This document shows positions 51,750 to 62,080 of a DNA stretch of 64,000 nucleotides, in pieces. The notes below the pieces were generated by a model, which saw only the letters and a program-made list of their open reading frames with translations, had not been told where the DNA came from and made no database searches. Made by a program: the position numbers and the translations under genes. Source of the stretch: Plantactinospora sp039889035 (lineage in GTDB: Bacteria; Actinomycetota; Actinomycetes; Mycobacteriales; Micromonosporaceae); contig JBDQQY010000001.1 in assembly GCA_039889035.1 (NCBI GenBank), forward strand, positions 248,001 through 312,000, given 5' to 3'. Every line of letters begins with the position of its first letter. The stretch's first letter is position 1.

Positions 51750-52651
51750 CCCCGGTCCTGCGGACCGATGCACTCGGCAAGCGCTATGGCCGGCGCCAGG
51801 CACTCACGGACGTGACCCTGAGCATCCCCGCCGGGCGGGTGGTCGGCCTGGTCGGCCCCAACGGTGCCGGCAAGTCCACACTGCTCAATCTCGCCTCGGG
51901 CATGATCGGACCGACGGCCGGCACCATCCAGGTACTCGGATCCCGACCCGCCGCGAACGCGGCGCAACTGGCCAAGGTCGGTTTCGTCGCCCAGGACACG
52001 CCCGTCTACCCGGGCCTGACCGTCGGCGACCACCTGCGACTGGGCGCGCGGCTGAACCCGGGCTGGGACGACCGGCTGGCACAGCAGCGGGTCAGCCAGG
52101 TCGGGCTCGACCCGACCCAGAAGGCCGGGCGGCTCTCCGGCGGCCAGCGCGCCCAACTCGCCCTGACGCTCGCCGCCGCCAAACGACCACAACTGATGAT
52201 CTTCGACGAGCCGGTGGCCGCCCTCGACCCGCTCGCCCGGCGGGCGTTCCTGCAGAGCCTGATGGAGTTCGTCGCCGAACTCGAGGTCAGCGTCCTGCTC
52301 TCCTCACACCTGCTCGGTGACCTGGAACGGGTCTGCGACCACCTGGTCGTGCTGGCCGCCTCCCGGGTCCAGCTCGTCGGCAACGTGGAGGAATTGCTCG
52401 CCGCCCACTATCGGCTGGTCGCGGCGCGCGGCGACCTCGATCCGCCGCCCCCGGGGGTCGAGGTCGTCCAGGCGACGCACACCGCCCGGCAGTCCACGCT
52501 GATCGTCCGCGACACGACCGGTACGCTGCCCGACCGCCTGCCCGCCGCGGAGCACCTCGACCTGGAGGAGATGGTCCTCGCCTACCTCACCCGGGCCGCC
52601 GAACCCGCTGGCGCTCCGCACCCCGCACAGCCCCTGGAGGTCTCCCGATGA
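51746..52651 (+). CDS. ABC transporter ATP-binding subunit (exporter type)
   Basis: This 301-residue ATPase has Walker A VGPNGAGKSTLLNLA, the signature LSGGQRAQLALTLAAA, Walker B LMIFDEPVAALDPLARR and H-loop SSHLL. A ~90-residue C-terminal domain follows. It belongs to the group paired with ABC-2 permeases, used for export of peptides, antibiotics or lipids. It is coupled to the GntR gene upstream and the permease gene downstream by four-base overlaps. Confidence 0.92.
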   Translation: MTPVLRTDALGKRYGRRQALTDVTLSIPAGRVVGLVGPNGAGKSTLLNLASGMIGPTAGTIQVLGSRPAANAAQLAKVGFVAQDTPVYPGLTVGDHLRLGARLNPGWDDRLAQQRVSQVGLDPTQKAGRLSGGQRAQLALTLAAAKRPQLMIFDEPVAALDPLARRAFLQSLMEFVAELEVSVLLSSHLLGDLERVCDHLVVLAASRVQLVGNVEELLAAHYRLVAARGDLDPPPPGVEVVQATHTARQSTLIVRDTTGTLPDRLPAAEHLDLEEMVLAYLTRAAEPAGAPHPAQPLEVSR

Positions 52652-53631
52652 TCTGGCTGACCTGGCGTCAGTTCCGCGGCCAGGCCCTGGTCGGCGTCGC
52701 GGTACTGGCCGCGCTCGCGACCTACCTGGTCGTGCTCGGGTTGCGCATCCGCAACGCCTACGAGGCGAACGTCGACTGCGCCGGGTGCAACGCCGAGACG
52801 GCCAAGGACCCCTTCGAGAACGCCTACTTCACGCCCCTGCTGCTGACCGGCTTCCTGGTCGTGCTGATTCCCGGCATCCTCGGGGCGTTCTGGGGTGCGC
52901 CGCTGCTCGCCCGGGAGTTCGAGACCGGCACCCATCGACTGGTGTGGAACCAGAGCGTCACCCGTACCCGCTGGCTGGCCGTCAAACTCGGTCTCGTCAC
53001 CCTGGCCGGAGTGGTCGTCACCGGCGTGCTGAGCCTGTTGCTGACCTGGGCGGCCAGTCCGTACGACAAGCTGTTCGAGGGCCGATTCGACCCCCTGCTC
53101 TTCCCCACCCGCAACATCGCCCCGCTCGGCTACGCCGCGTTCGCGGTCGTCGCCGGGATCACCGTCGGGTTGCTGGTCCGCCGAACCCTGCCCGCGATGG
53201 CCTTGCTGCTCGCCGGGTTCGTCCTGTTGCAGATCCTGGTGCCGACCGCGGTCCGCCAGCACCTGCAGCCGCCCGTCACCGAGACCTTCGCCTGGACCGC
53301 CGCCAACGCCAGGGGCCTGAACATCGACGAGTCAGGCGAGGTCCGGACCGATGGGTACGCCATACCGGGCGCCTGGGTGCTGACCGGCAACCCGCAGATG
53401 TTCGACGCCTCCGGCAAGCCGGCAAGCCGGGAGCAGTTCGAGGAGTGCCCACACACCTCCCCGGAGGTGCACAAGGCCTGCGTCGAGTCGAAGGGCTTCC
53501 ACATGACCCTGTCGTACCAACCCGCCGACCGGTACTGGACCTTCCAGTGGCTGGAGCTGGGAATGTACCTGGCGCTCGCCGCGCTGTTGGCCGGATTCGC
53601 CTTCTGGCGGATCCCGCGCGGTCTCAACTGA
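52648..53631 (+). CDS. ABC transporter permease subunit (ABC-2 type)
   Basis: The 327-residue membrane protein has about six hydrophobic helices, starting with MIWLTWRQFRGQALVGVAVL, the usual opening of actinobacterial permeases linked to YtrA-type regulators. A large extracytoplasmic loop (~210-295) contains three cysteines (ECPH, KACVE and CAGC in the first loop). With the ATPase it probably exports a hydrophobic or cell-wall-active compound. Expression should be controlled by the GntR regulator. Confidence 0.85.
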   Translation: MIWLTWRQFRGQALVGVAVLAALATYLVVLGLRIRNAYEANVDCAGCNAETAKDPFENAYFTPLLLTGFLVVLIPGILGAFWGAPLLAREFETGTHRLVWNQSVTRTRWLAVKLGLVTLAGVVVTGVLSLLLTWAASPYDKLFEGRFDPLLFPTRNIAPLGYAAFAVVAGITVGLLVRRTLPAMALLLAGFVLLQILVPTAVRQHLQPPVTETFAWTAANARGLNIDESGEVRTDGYAIPGAWVLTGNPQMFDASGKPASREQFEECPHTSPEVHKACVESKGFHMTLSYQPADRYWTFQWLELGMYLALAALLAGFAFWRIPRGLN

Positions 53632-53791
53632 CGCGACTCGGGGGTCGGCGGCCGATCCCACCAGGACCGGCCGCCGGGCAGGGCGCCCGAAGTCCGTCTC
53701 CGCCGGTTCATCCGGAGCCGGCCCGGGATGCCGGGGCGGACGAGGTGCGGCGGCGGCGATTACCGATACCGCTCCTGGGTAGCCGATCGCC

Positions 53792-54472
53792 GTGGGCGGG
53801 CCAACCGACGACATCGCGGCACGGACGGACACCGTCCGTGCCGAGGGCTTCAGCGATGCCGTCCTCGCGATCATCATCACCCTGCTGGTGCTGGACCTGC
53901 GGGTGCCGGAGGTCGAGCCGGGCCAACTGCTGTCCGGGCTGCTGGACCAGTGGCCCAGCTACGCGGCGTACGTGGCGTCGTACCTGTACATCGCCGTCGT
54001 CTGGCTGAACCACAAGGCCACGTTCGGCCGGATCCGGCAGGCTGACCGGGGGCTGCACTGGATGAACCTGCTGGTCCTGTTCAGCACCGCGCTGCTGCCG
54101 TTTCCGACCGCCGTGTTATCCCGGGCGCTACAGGAACACGACGTCGCCGACCAGCGCGTCGCCGCCGCCCTCTACGCGCTGGTCGGCGCGCTGCTCTGCG
54201 CGAGTTGGCTGGCGTTCTTCCACTACCTGGCCCGGCACCGGGACCTGCTGGTCGACGGGGTCGACGAGCGGTTCTTCCCCGGCGAACGGCTTCGGGCGCT
54301 GATCGGGGTGGTGCTGTACGCCGTGGGCGGTCTCCTCGGTGTTCTGGTCACACCGCTGGCCGGGCTAGTGATCTTCATCGTCCTGCCTCCGTTCTACGGC
54401 GTCACCAGTGCCGGCCTGTACAGCTCGCGTCTCGTCCCCGCCGGCCGCAGCCGAGGCGGAACCGGAAGCTGA
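53792..54472 (+). CDS. TMEM175/DUF1211-family membrane protein, potassium channel-like
   Basis: This 226-residue protein has six predicted membrane helices. It starts with RAEGFSDAVLAIIITLLVLD, the RxxxFSD motif of TMEM175 channels in helix 1. Bacterial TMEM175 proteins form tetrameric potassium-permeable channels. A second conserved patch follows (YVASYLYIAVVWLNHKATF). GTG 53792 has a weak ribosome-binding site. It converges with the VOC gene, with a clear hairpin between. Confidence 0.83.
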   Translation: MGGPTDDIAARTDTVRAEGFSDAVLAIIITLLVLDLRVPEVEPGQLLSGLLDQWPSYAAYVASYLYIAVVWLNHKATFGRIRQADRGLHWMNLLVLFSTALLPFPTAVLSRALQEHDVADQRVAAALYALVGALLCASWLAFFHYLARHRDLLVDGVDERFFPGERLRALIGVVLYAVGGLLGVLVTPLAGLVIFIVLPPFYGVTSAGLYSSRLVPAGRSRGGTGS

Positions 54473-54506
54473 CCGTCGATCCGACGGCCGAGCCGCCGAG
54501 GAGGCG

Positions 54507-54536
54507 GTGGCCCGCCGACAGGTGCCGGCGGGCCAC
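54507..54536. terminator. Bidirectional terminator between convergent genes
   Basis: GTGGCCCGCCG and CGGCGGGCCAC form a perfect 11-bp stem with an 8-base loop between the TMEM175-like and VOC genes. Confidence 0.65.
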
Positions 54537-54553
54537 GGCCGGGCGGCTCGGGC

Positions 54554-54940
54554 CTACTGGCCGGGCCCGTTCCAGTCGACCAACTGGACGATGACGCCGT
54601 TGGGGTCGCGCACCTGGAAGGCCCGCTCGCCCCACTCCTCCACGGTGAGCGGCATGGTGATGGTCACACCCTCGGCCTGGAGGCGGGCGAGTTCGCCCTC
54701 CAGGTCGTCGACGACGAAGGCCAGGATCAGACCACGCGCGTGGTCGTCGCGCTGGTCGGCCGGCAGCGACGGCAGGCCCTGGCGCAGGAAGACGACGTTC
54801 ATCCCGGCGTCGTCCCTGGTCAGCGACGCGAAACCGTCGGCGGCCATCGCCTCGGTGAACCCGAAGTACGTGACGAGGAAACTGCTGGAGGCGGCGACGT
54901 CCGCCACGTTCAGCGAGACGGCGGAGGAGGTGATTTTCAC
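54554..54940 (-). CDS. VOC-family (glyoxalase/bleomycin-resistance fold) protein
   Basis: GTG 54940 gives 128 residues, a single VOC module pair. Landmarks are SLNVADVAASSSFLVTYFGF at the N-terminus and FQVRDPNGVIVQLVDW at the C-terminus, where Glu is replaced by Gln at the usual final metal ligand. The family covers metal-dependent lyases, dioxygenases and antibiotic-binding proteins; no choice is possible here. A 28-bp inverted repeat overlaps its promoter, so it is probably regulated by a small repressor. Confidence 0.82.
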   Translation of the reverse strand: MKITSSAVSLNVADVAASSSFLVTYFGFTEAMAADGFASLTRDDAGMNVVFLRQGLPSLPADQRDDHARGLILAFVVDDLEGELARLQAEGVTITMPLTVEEWGERAFQVRDPNGVIVQLVDWNGPGQ

Positions 54941-54966
54941 GAGCGACTCCCTGGGCGGTCGAACTA

Positions 54967-54994
54967 ACTCCTTACATTGTACACCGTACGGAGT
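54967..54994 (-). promoter_or_regulatory. Inverted repeat over the VOC gene promoter
   Basis: ACTCC (54967-54971) and GGAGT (54990-54994) flank a near-palindrome, TACATTGTACACCGTA, centred on TGTACA, with 12 of 16 positions symmetric. The minus-strand -10 TACAAT (54976-54981) lies inside it. This is a typical TetR- or MarR-type operator layout. No such regulator gene adjoins the site. Confidence 0.5.
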
Positions 54995-55193
54995 ACGGAT
55001 ATTCCCGCGAGTCGGGCGCCGACGGCGAACCGCCCGCACCGGCCTCGGCGGGCAGCGCGGGCGGTGGTACCGGGACACACCCCGGCCCCCACCGGGCGGT
55101 TCGCACACCTGTCGGGTAATTTCTGTTGCTGGCCGTCGCCCGCCGAGGAGCTGGCGTCAGGCGGCCCCCGCCCGGACAGGAGATAGCGCAGGC

Positions 55194-55703
55194 ATGGGTA
55201 AGCGGACGGTTCACGTCTCCGACTTCAGTGGCAAGGTCCTCCAGTCCGCCGACGAGGTGGTCCGGATCGTGGTGCTGGACCACCCCGACCTGGTCGCCGG
55301 GCCGGTGCAGTTGGAAGCCGAGCCGACCGAGATCGAGAGCATCGACGACGCGGCGCTCGACGTCGCGGTGGTGGAGATCCACGACGGCGAGCCGGGCGAG
55401 GCTCCCCGCCGGGTCGTGCTCACCGCCAGCGAGTTCGACGCGCTCGCCACCGACGTGCCAATGGCCCAACTGCTGCGGACCGCCGAACGGGTACGCCCGG
55501 CCAAGGCGAGCCGGGAACGGGTCGACTACGCCACCCTGGAGCACGCCGGCAAGCCGCACCGGGGCCGGGTGACCGAGGAGGAGGCGCGGTTGGTGCGGGA
55601 CCATCTCGACGAGGTCAACAAGCGACTCGCCGACGAGGGGATCCGGCAGATCGACCCCGCCGACCCCGAGCACGCCGGCCGGTACGGCTTCCCGACCGGC
55701 TGA
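55194..55703 (+). CDS. Small acidic protein of unknown function
   Basis: ATG 55194, behind AGGAGA, gives 169 residues that are soluble and strongly charged. The N-terminal half is beta-rich (RTVHVSDFSGKVL, VVRIVVLDHPDLVAGPVQLE). The C-terminal half is helical (TEEEARLVRDHLDEVNKRLA) and ends in DPEHAGRYGFPTG. Codon use is typical of the genome and the start is well supported, so I regard it as a real gene. I do not recognise a family with certainty. It stands alone between the VOC gene and the peptide transporter operon. Confidence 0.65.
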   Translation: MGKRTVHVSDFSGKVLQSADEVVRIVVLDHPDLVAGPVQLEAEPTEIESIDDAALDVAVVEIHDGEPGEAPRRVVLTASEFDALATDVPMAQLLRTAERVRPAKASRERVDYATLEHAGKPHRGRVTEEEARLVRDHLDEVNKRLADEGIRQIDPADPEHAGRYGFPTG

Positions 55704-55829
55704 CCGGCTGACCGGCCGCCGGGCGGTCCGGCCGCACCGACCGGCCCGACCGGCCCGGGGCGACCAGGTCGGAGTCCGGCTATCCGGGCACCGCCGACCC
55801 GGTCACGCCGGCCAGCTCGGGGTGGCTCG

Positions 55830-58028
<2,199 letters not shown>

Positions 58029-58041
58029 TTCCCTACTCCCC

Positions 58042-58965
58042 CTAGCGGCGCCGGAGGCGGACCTCGAAGGCGTCCCTCAGCCCGTCGCCCATGAAGTTGA
58101 AGGCGAGCACGATGAGGATGATGGCGATTCCGGGCGGATACAGCAGCCACCAGTGGCCGCTGTAGGTGTCCGCGAGCCCGTCGGAGAGCATCCCGCCCCA
58201 GTTCGCGGCCGGCGGCGGGACACCGAGGCCGAGGAAGGACAGGTAGGCGACGTAGAGGATCGCGTCGGCGACCTGGAAGGTCGCGTTCACGATCACCGTG
58301 CCGATGGCGTTCGGCACGATGTGCCTGCGTACCGCCCGGCTGCCGGTGCCGCCCATCGCCCGCATCGCCTGGACGTACTCCCGGGAGCGCAGGCTCAGTG
58401 CCTCGCCCCGGACCAGCCGGGCCGGGCCGAGCCAGGCGAAGGCGCCGATGATGAGAATCAGCATCGGCACGCTCGGCGTGACGATCGCGGCCAGCAGCAT
58501 GAAGAGGAAGAGCGACGGGATCGACATCATCGCGTCGACCATCCGCATCATCGCGGCGTCCACCCAGCCGCCGGCAAATCCGGCGACCGCGCCCCAGACC
58601 GTGCCGAGGAAGGTGGCGAGGATCCCCGCCGCCAGCCCGACCACGATCGAGGTCTGCCCGCCGAGCATCAGCCGGCCGAGCTGGTCGTAGCCGACCCCGT
58701 CGGTGCCGAGCGGATGCCCCGCGCCGGGTGCCAGGTGCACCTGGGTGAGGTCGGTGTGCACCTGGTCGGTGTGGTAGAAGAGCGGCCCGAGGAAGCAGAC
58801 CCCGGCGAGCAGCACGAACAGGCCGAGGCCGACCAGGGCCAGCCGGTTCTCGCAGAAGACCGCCACGCCCTGCCGCCACAGGCCGCGTACCGGTGCCTCG
58901 TCGGGGGCGGCCGGCTGTGGTGCGCGTACCGGTGGGGTGGGGGCCAGTTCGGAGAGGGTGGTCAC
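58042..58965 (-). CDS. Peptide ABC importer permease (DppC/OppC type)
   Basis: The 307-residue protein has six predicted membrane helices with an N-terminal OppC_N segment (VFCENRLALVGLGLFVLLAG). The EAA loop is YVQAMRAMGGTGSRAVRRHI and the C-terminus reads FNFMGDGLRDAFEVRLRR, the usual DppC ending. Its start overlaps the stop of the DppB-type gene by four bases. It lies 13 bases upstream of the fused ATPase gene. Confidence 0.92.
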   Translation of the reverse strand: MTTLSELAPTPPVRAPQPAAPDEAPVRGLWRQGVAVFCENRLALVGLGLFVLLAGVCFLGPLFYHTDQVHTDLTQVHLAPGAGHPLGTDGVGYDQLGRLMLGGQTSIVVGLAAGILATFLGTVWGAVAGFAGGWVDAAMMRMVDAMMSIPSLFLFMLLAAIVTPSVPMLILIIGAFAWLGPARLVRGEALSLRSREYVQAMRAMGGTGSRAVRRHIVPNAIGTVIVNATFQVADAILYVAYLSFLGLGVPPPAANWGGMLSDGLADTYSGHWWLLYPPGIAIILIVLAFNFMGDGLRDAFEVRLRRR

Positions 58966-59921
58966 GAGGTGCTCCCCCGGAGTCGTACCCGCGGGTCGAC
59001 CGCGGCGTAGAGCAGGTCGGCGACCAACGCGCCGAGCACCGTCGCCACCGAGATGATCAGGGTGACGCCGAGCAGGATCGGGAAGTCGCGCTTGAGCGCC
59101 GCCTGCCAGAACAGGTGCCCCATGCCCGGGAAGTTGAACAGCGACTCCACCACGAGCGCACCGCTGAACAGCGCCGGCAGGTACATGCCGAGCAGGGTGA
59201 TGACCGGGAAGAGGCCGTTGCGCAGGGTGTGTCGGATCACCACCCGCCGCTCGGAGAGACCCTTGCTGCGGGCCGTCCGGACGTAGTTCTCGTTGAGGTT
59301 GTCGACCATCGAGGAGCGGACGTAGCGCGAGTAGACCGCGATGGTGACGATCGCCAGGGTGACGGTGGGCAGCACCAGCCCGGCCGGGTCGGCCAGCACC
59401 TCGCCGACGGTGAAGCCCTGCGGCGCCTCCGGCGGCAGGATCGGCCAGACCTGCGAGAAACCGATGATCAGCATCAGCCCCATGAAGAAGATCGGGGTGG
59501 CGTACGCCAGCAGCGACAGCGAGGTGATGGCGTAGTCCGGCCAGCGGTTGCGACGTACCGCCTGGATCACCCCGAGCGGGATCGCCACCACGATGGCCAG
59601 CAGGGTGGAGAGCAGCGACAGCACCATGGTCTTGGGCAGCCGCTGGCTGATCGCCTCGGTGACCGACTGGTTGAGCTGGAACGAGTAGCCGAGGTCGCCG
59701 TGCAGCAGGCGCTGCACGTACATCCCGTACTGCTGGATCCAGGGCCGGTCGTAGCCCATCTCGTGGTTGAAGGCCGCCAACTGCTCCAGCGTCGCCTCCT
59801 TGCCCAGCGTCGCCCGGGCGGCGCCGCCGGGGAGCAGGTGCAGCAGAACGAACGCGATCACGGTGACGAGTACGACGACGATGAGAGCCTGGCCCAGGCG
59901 CGTGACGAGGTACCGGACCAC
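58962..59921 (-). CDS. Peptide ABC importer permease (DppB/OppB type)
   Basis: The 319-residue permease starts with MVRYLVTRLGQALIVVVLVT, the typical DppB opening. It has six membrane helices and the EAA loop YVRTARSKGLSERRVVIRHT near residue 220. It forms the heterodimeric channel with the DppC-type protein. An 81-base gap containing a strong hairpin separates it from the binding-protein gene upstream. Confidence 0.92.
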   Translation of the reverse strand: MVRYLVTRLGQALIVVVLVTVIAFVLLHLLPGGAARATLGKEATLEQLAAFNHEMGYDRPWIQQYGMYVQRLLHGDLGYSFQLNQSVTEAISQRLPKTMVLSLLSTLLAIVVAIPLGVIQAVRRNRWPDYAITSLSLLAYATPIFFMGLMLIIGFSQVWPILPPEAPQGFTVGEVLADPAGLVLPTVTLAIVTIAVYSRYVRSSMVDNLNENYVRTARSKGLSERRVVIRHTLRNGLFPVITLLGMYLPALFSGALVVESLFNFPGMGHLFWQAALKRDFPILLGVTLIISVATVLGALVADLLYAAVDPRVRLRGSTS

Positions 59922-59944
59922 GGGCGGATCCTCCCCTCCTCAGG

Positions 59945-59981
59945 GGCTCCGGCGGCGCTCGCGAGGGGCGCCGCCGGAGCC
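59945..59981 (-). promoter_or_regulatory. Intercistronic hairpin after the binding-protein gene
   Basis: GGCTCCGGCGGCGC and GCGCCGCCGGAGCC form a perfect 14-bp stem with a 9-base loop in the gap between the binding-protein and permease genes. In ABC importer operons such structures act as partial terminators or RNA stabilisers, so that the receptor is made in excess over the channel. Confidence 0.65.
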
Positions 59982-60002
59982 GGGACGGTCAGTTGCTGCC
60001 GA

Positions 60003-61808
60003 CTACTTCCAGGACCAGTCCTGGAAGTACATGTTGTTCATCGGGTCCTGCGGCTCGACCCCCTGCAACCCGGACCTGTACGCCGAGATCTGGAACACCG
60101 GGTTCGGCATCCAGAGCACCGGCAGGTCCTTGGCCAGGAAGTCGTTGTACGCCTTCAGCGCGGTGTCGTCACCGGAGAACTGGGTCGCCTCGATGAGCTG
60201 GTCGGCCTGGGGGTTGCTGTAGCTGCCCAGGTTCACCGGCGCGTCGGTGGCGAAGAGCCGCTCGCCGCTGGCGAAGGCCGGGTAGTACCAGCTTCCCTGC
60301 GAGCCGAAGAAGGACATGTCCCACGAGCAGGTCGCCTCGGTCGGCTCGCAGGCCGGGGTGACCGCGACCGAGTCCGGCACCTCCTTGATGGTCAGCTCGA
60401 TGCCGAGCTTGGCCATCTGCGACTTGATTTCGGCGAACATCTTGGTGGTGGCGGCGAACCCGCTCTGGCTGGTGACGGTGAAGGCCAGCGGGGTGCCGGC
60501 GGCGATGCCCTCGCCGCACTGGTTCGCCCCGGCGCCCGCGCTCTGGCAGGTGGTCTGGCCGTCCGGCGCCACCTTCCAACCGTGCGTTTCCAGTAGTTCC
60601 TTCGCTTTGTTCGGGTCGAAGGAGTAGACGCAGCCGTTCTCGGCCGAGCCGGCGGTGCCCGGCTTGGGCGGCACCGGACCGCAGGTCGGTTCGGCCATGC
60701 CGGACCAGATGACCTTGTTGATGGTCGGCTGGTCGATCAGCATCTGCATCGCCTGGCGCAGGTAGTCCTGCTTGAACAGCACGCCCGTCTTCGGGTTGTT
60801 GAAGTTGAGCTGGAGGTAGGTGATGGACCAGCCGTACCAGGGAGCGATCGTGTAGTCCTTGGACTCCAGGTAGGACTTCTGGGACAGGTTGGCCGCCGGC
60901 ACGTAGCCGTAGTCGATCTCACCGGCCCGGAGCACGTTGAACTCGGCGTCGTCGCTGGTGAACGGCCGCAGCACGATCTTCGACAGCTTCGGCTTGTCGG
61001 TACCGGAGTAGCTCGGCTGCGCGGCGAGCACGACCTCGCCGTTCGGGACGTACTTCTCCAGCTTCCACGGGCCGCTGTTGACCTTCCAGAGGTCGTTGCT
61101 GGCGTACGTCTTGGGGTCCTTCGAGGCCGCCATCAGGAAGTCGAAGACCTTCTTCGCCCCTGCCGGGGTCTTGTCCAGGTCGCTCACGCTCGCGGTGGCG
61201 GAGTCCTTGTCCCAGACGTGCTGCGGCATCGGGGTGATCCGGTTGAGCTGGTTCCCGACGAACCACGCGGTGTTGTAGACCTGGGTGGTCGTCACCGAGA
61301 AGGTCTTCTCGTCCTTGATCGTCCAGGCCGCGATGTTGTCCGGGAAGCCGCCCTTGCGGTACGACGCCCACTTGTCCTTGTTCGCCGTGACGACGTTCCA
61401 CCAGAAGTCGATGTCCCGGGTGGTGATCGGCTTCCCGTCGGACCAGGTGTTGTCCTTCAGCGTGATTGTCAGGGTCTTGCCGCCGTCGCTCACCTCCGGC
61501 GGGTTGGCCAGCGACCGCTCGGCGTCGATGTTGTATTTCGCCGACCCGTCCAGCCGGTACTGGTAGAGCGGGCGGTACTGGGCCAAGCCGAAGATCTGGT
61601 TCTCGCCCTGGGTGAAGCCGGGGGCCGAGATGGGCAGGATCCAGTTCGGGGTCCGGAAGGCGACGGTGGCGGTGTCCTTGCCCTGACTTCCGCCCTTCCC
61701 CGACGAACTGCTGTCGCCGCTACAGGCGGCGAGGCCCAACCCGAGGGCGAGCGCACTGGCCACGGCCACGGTGCCGCGGAGTGCGCCCCGGTGGAATCTG
61801 CTCCTCAT
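60003..61808 (-). CDS. Peptide ABC importer solute-binding lipoprotein
   Basis: ATG 61808, behind GAGGAGA, gives 601 residues. The signal peptide ends in the lipobox LGLAAC and is followed by a Ser/Gly linker. The rest is an SBP_bac_5 (DppA/OppA) fold, with TLKDNTWSDGKPITTRDIDF near residue 120. Six cysteines lie in the C-terminal half (TCGP, NGCVY, TTCQS, NQCGE, PACEP, ATCSW), probably as disulfides, which is unusual for the family. It binds peptides or similar ligands outside the membrane. The gene diverges from the ROK regulator. Confidence 0.92.
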   Translation of the reverse strand: MRSRFHRGALRGTVAVASALALGLGLAACSGDSSSSGKGGSQGKDTATVAFRTPNWILPISAPGFTQGENQIFGLAQYRPLYQYRLDGSAKYNIDAERSLANPPEVSDGGKTLTITLKDNTWSDGKPITTRDIDFWWNVVTANKDKWASYRKGGFPDNIAAWTIKDEKTFSVTTTQVYNTAWFVGNQLNRITPMPQHVWDKDSATASVSDLDKTPAGAKKVFDFLMAASKDPKTYASNDLWKVNSGPWKLEKYVPNGEVVLAAQPSYSGTDKPKLSKIVLRPFTSDDAEFNVLRAGEIDYGYVPAANLSQKSYLESKDYTIAPWYGWSITYLQLNFNNPKTGVLFKQDYLRQAMQMLIDQPTINKVIWSGMAEPTCGPVPPKPGTAGSAENGCVYSFDPNKAKELLETHGWKVAPDGQTTCQSAGAGANQCGEGIAAGTPLAFTVTSQSGFAATTKMFAEIKSQMAKLGIELTIKEVPDSVAVTPACEPTEATCSWDMSFFGSQGSWYYPAFASGERLFATDAPVNLGSYSNPQADQLIEATQFSGDDTALKAYNDFLAKDLPVLWMPNPVFQISAYRSGLQGVEPQDPMNNMYFQDWSWK

Positions 61809-61903
61809 GAGTCTCCTCGATCGATGTGCGCGTGCCCCGCGTCGCCGGGCGCGAGGGGCGTCGCGTCCAGCCACCTGGTGCTTCCCGAGCGATCAATGCG
61901 GAG

Positions 61904-61941
61904 AATGTATAGGCGATTAAGTTTCTCGTCAACGAAATTAA
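61904..61941 (-). promoter_or_regulatory. Promoter of the peptide importer operon with a ROK-type operator
   Basis: On the minus strand TTGACG (61932-61927) and TACATT (61909-61904) form a promoter with 17-base spacing. An inverted repeat of TTAAGTTTC (61917-61925) and GAAATTAA (61934-61941) overlaps the -35 and spacer. AT-rich half-sites of the TTAA-TTTC kind are typical of ROK/NagC-like repressors. The divergent gene encodes exactly such a regulator, so it probably represses this operon. Confidence 0.55.
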
Positions 61942-62080
61942 CCTACTTCCTTCGCGGACTTCTGTCAGGCTAGGATCAAAGCCGCCGAAGCTCGTCCGCT
62001 ACCCTTCGCGGTGATCCCCCGTCCCGTACCTCCGGTGGTCGCAAGGGAACCCGGACGATCCGGCTGGAAGAAGGAGAGGT

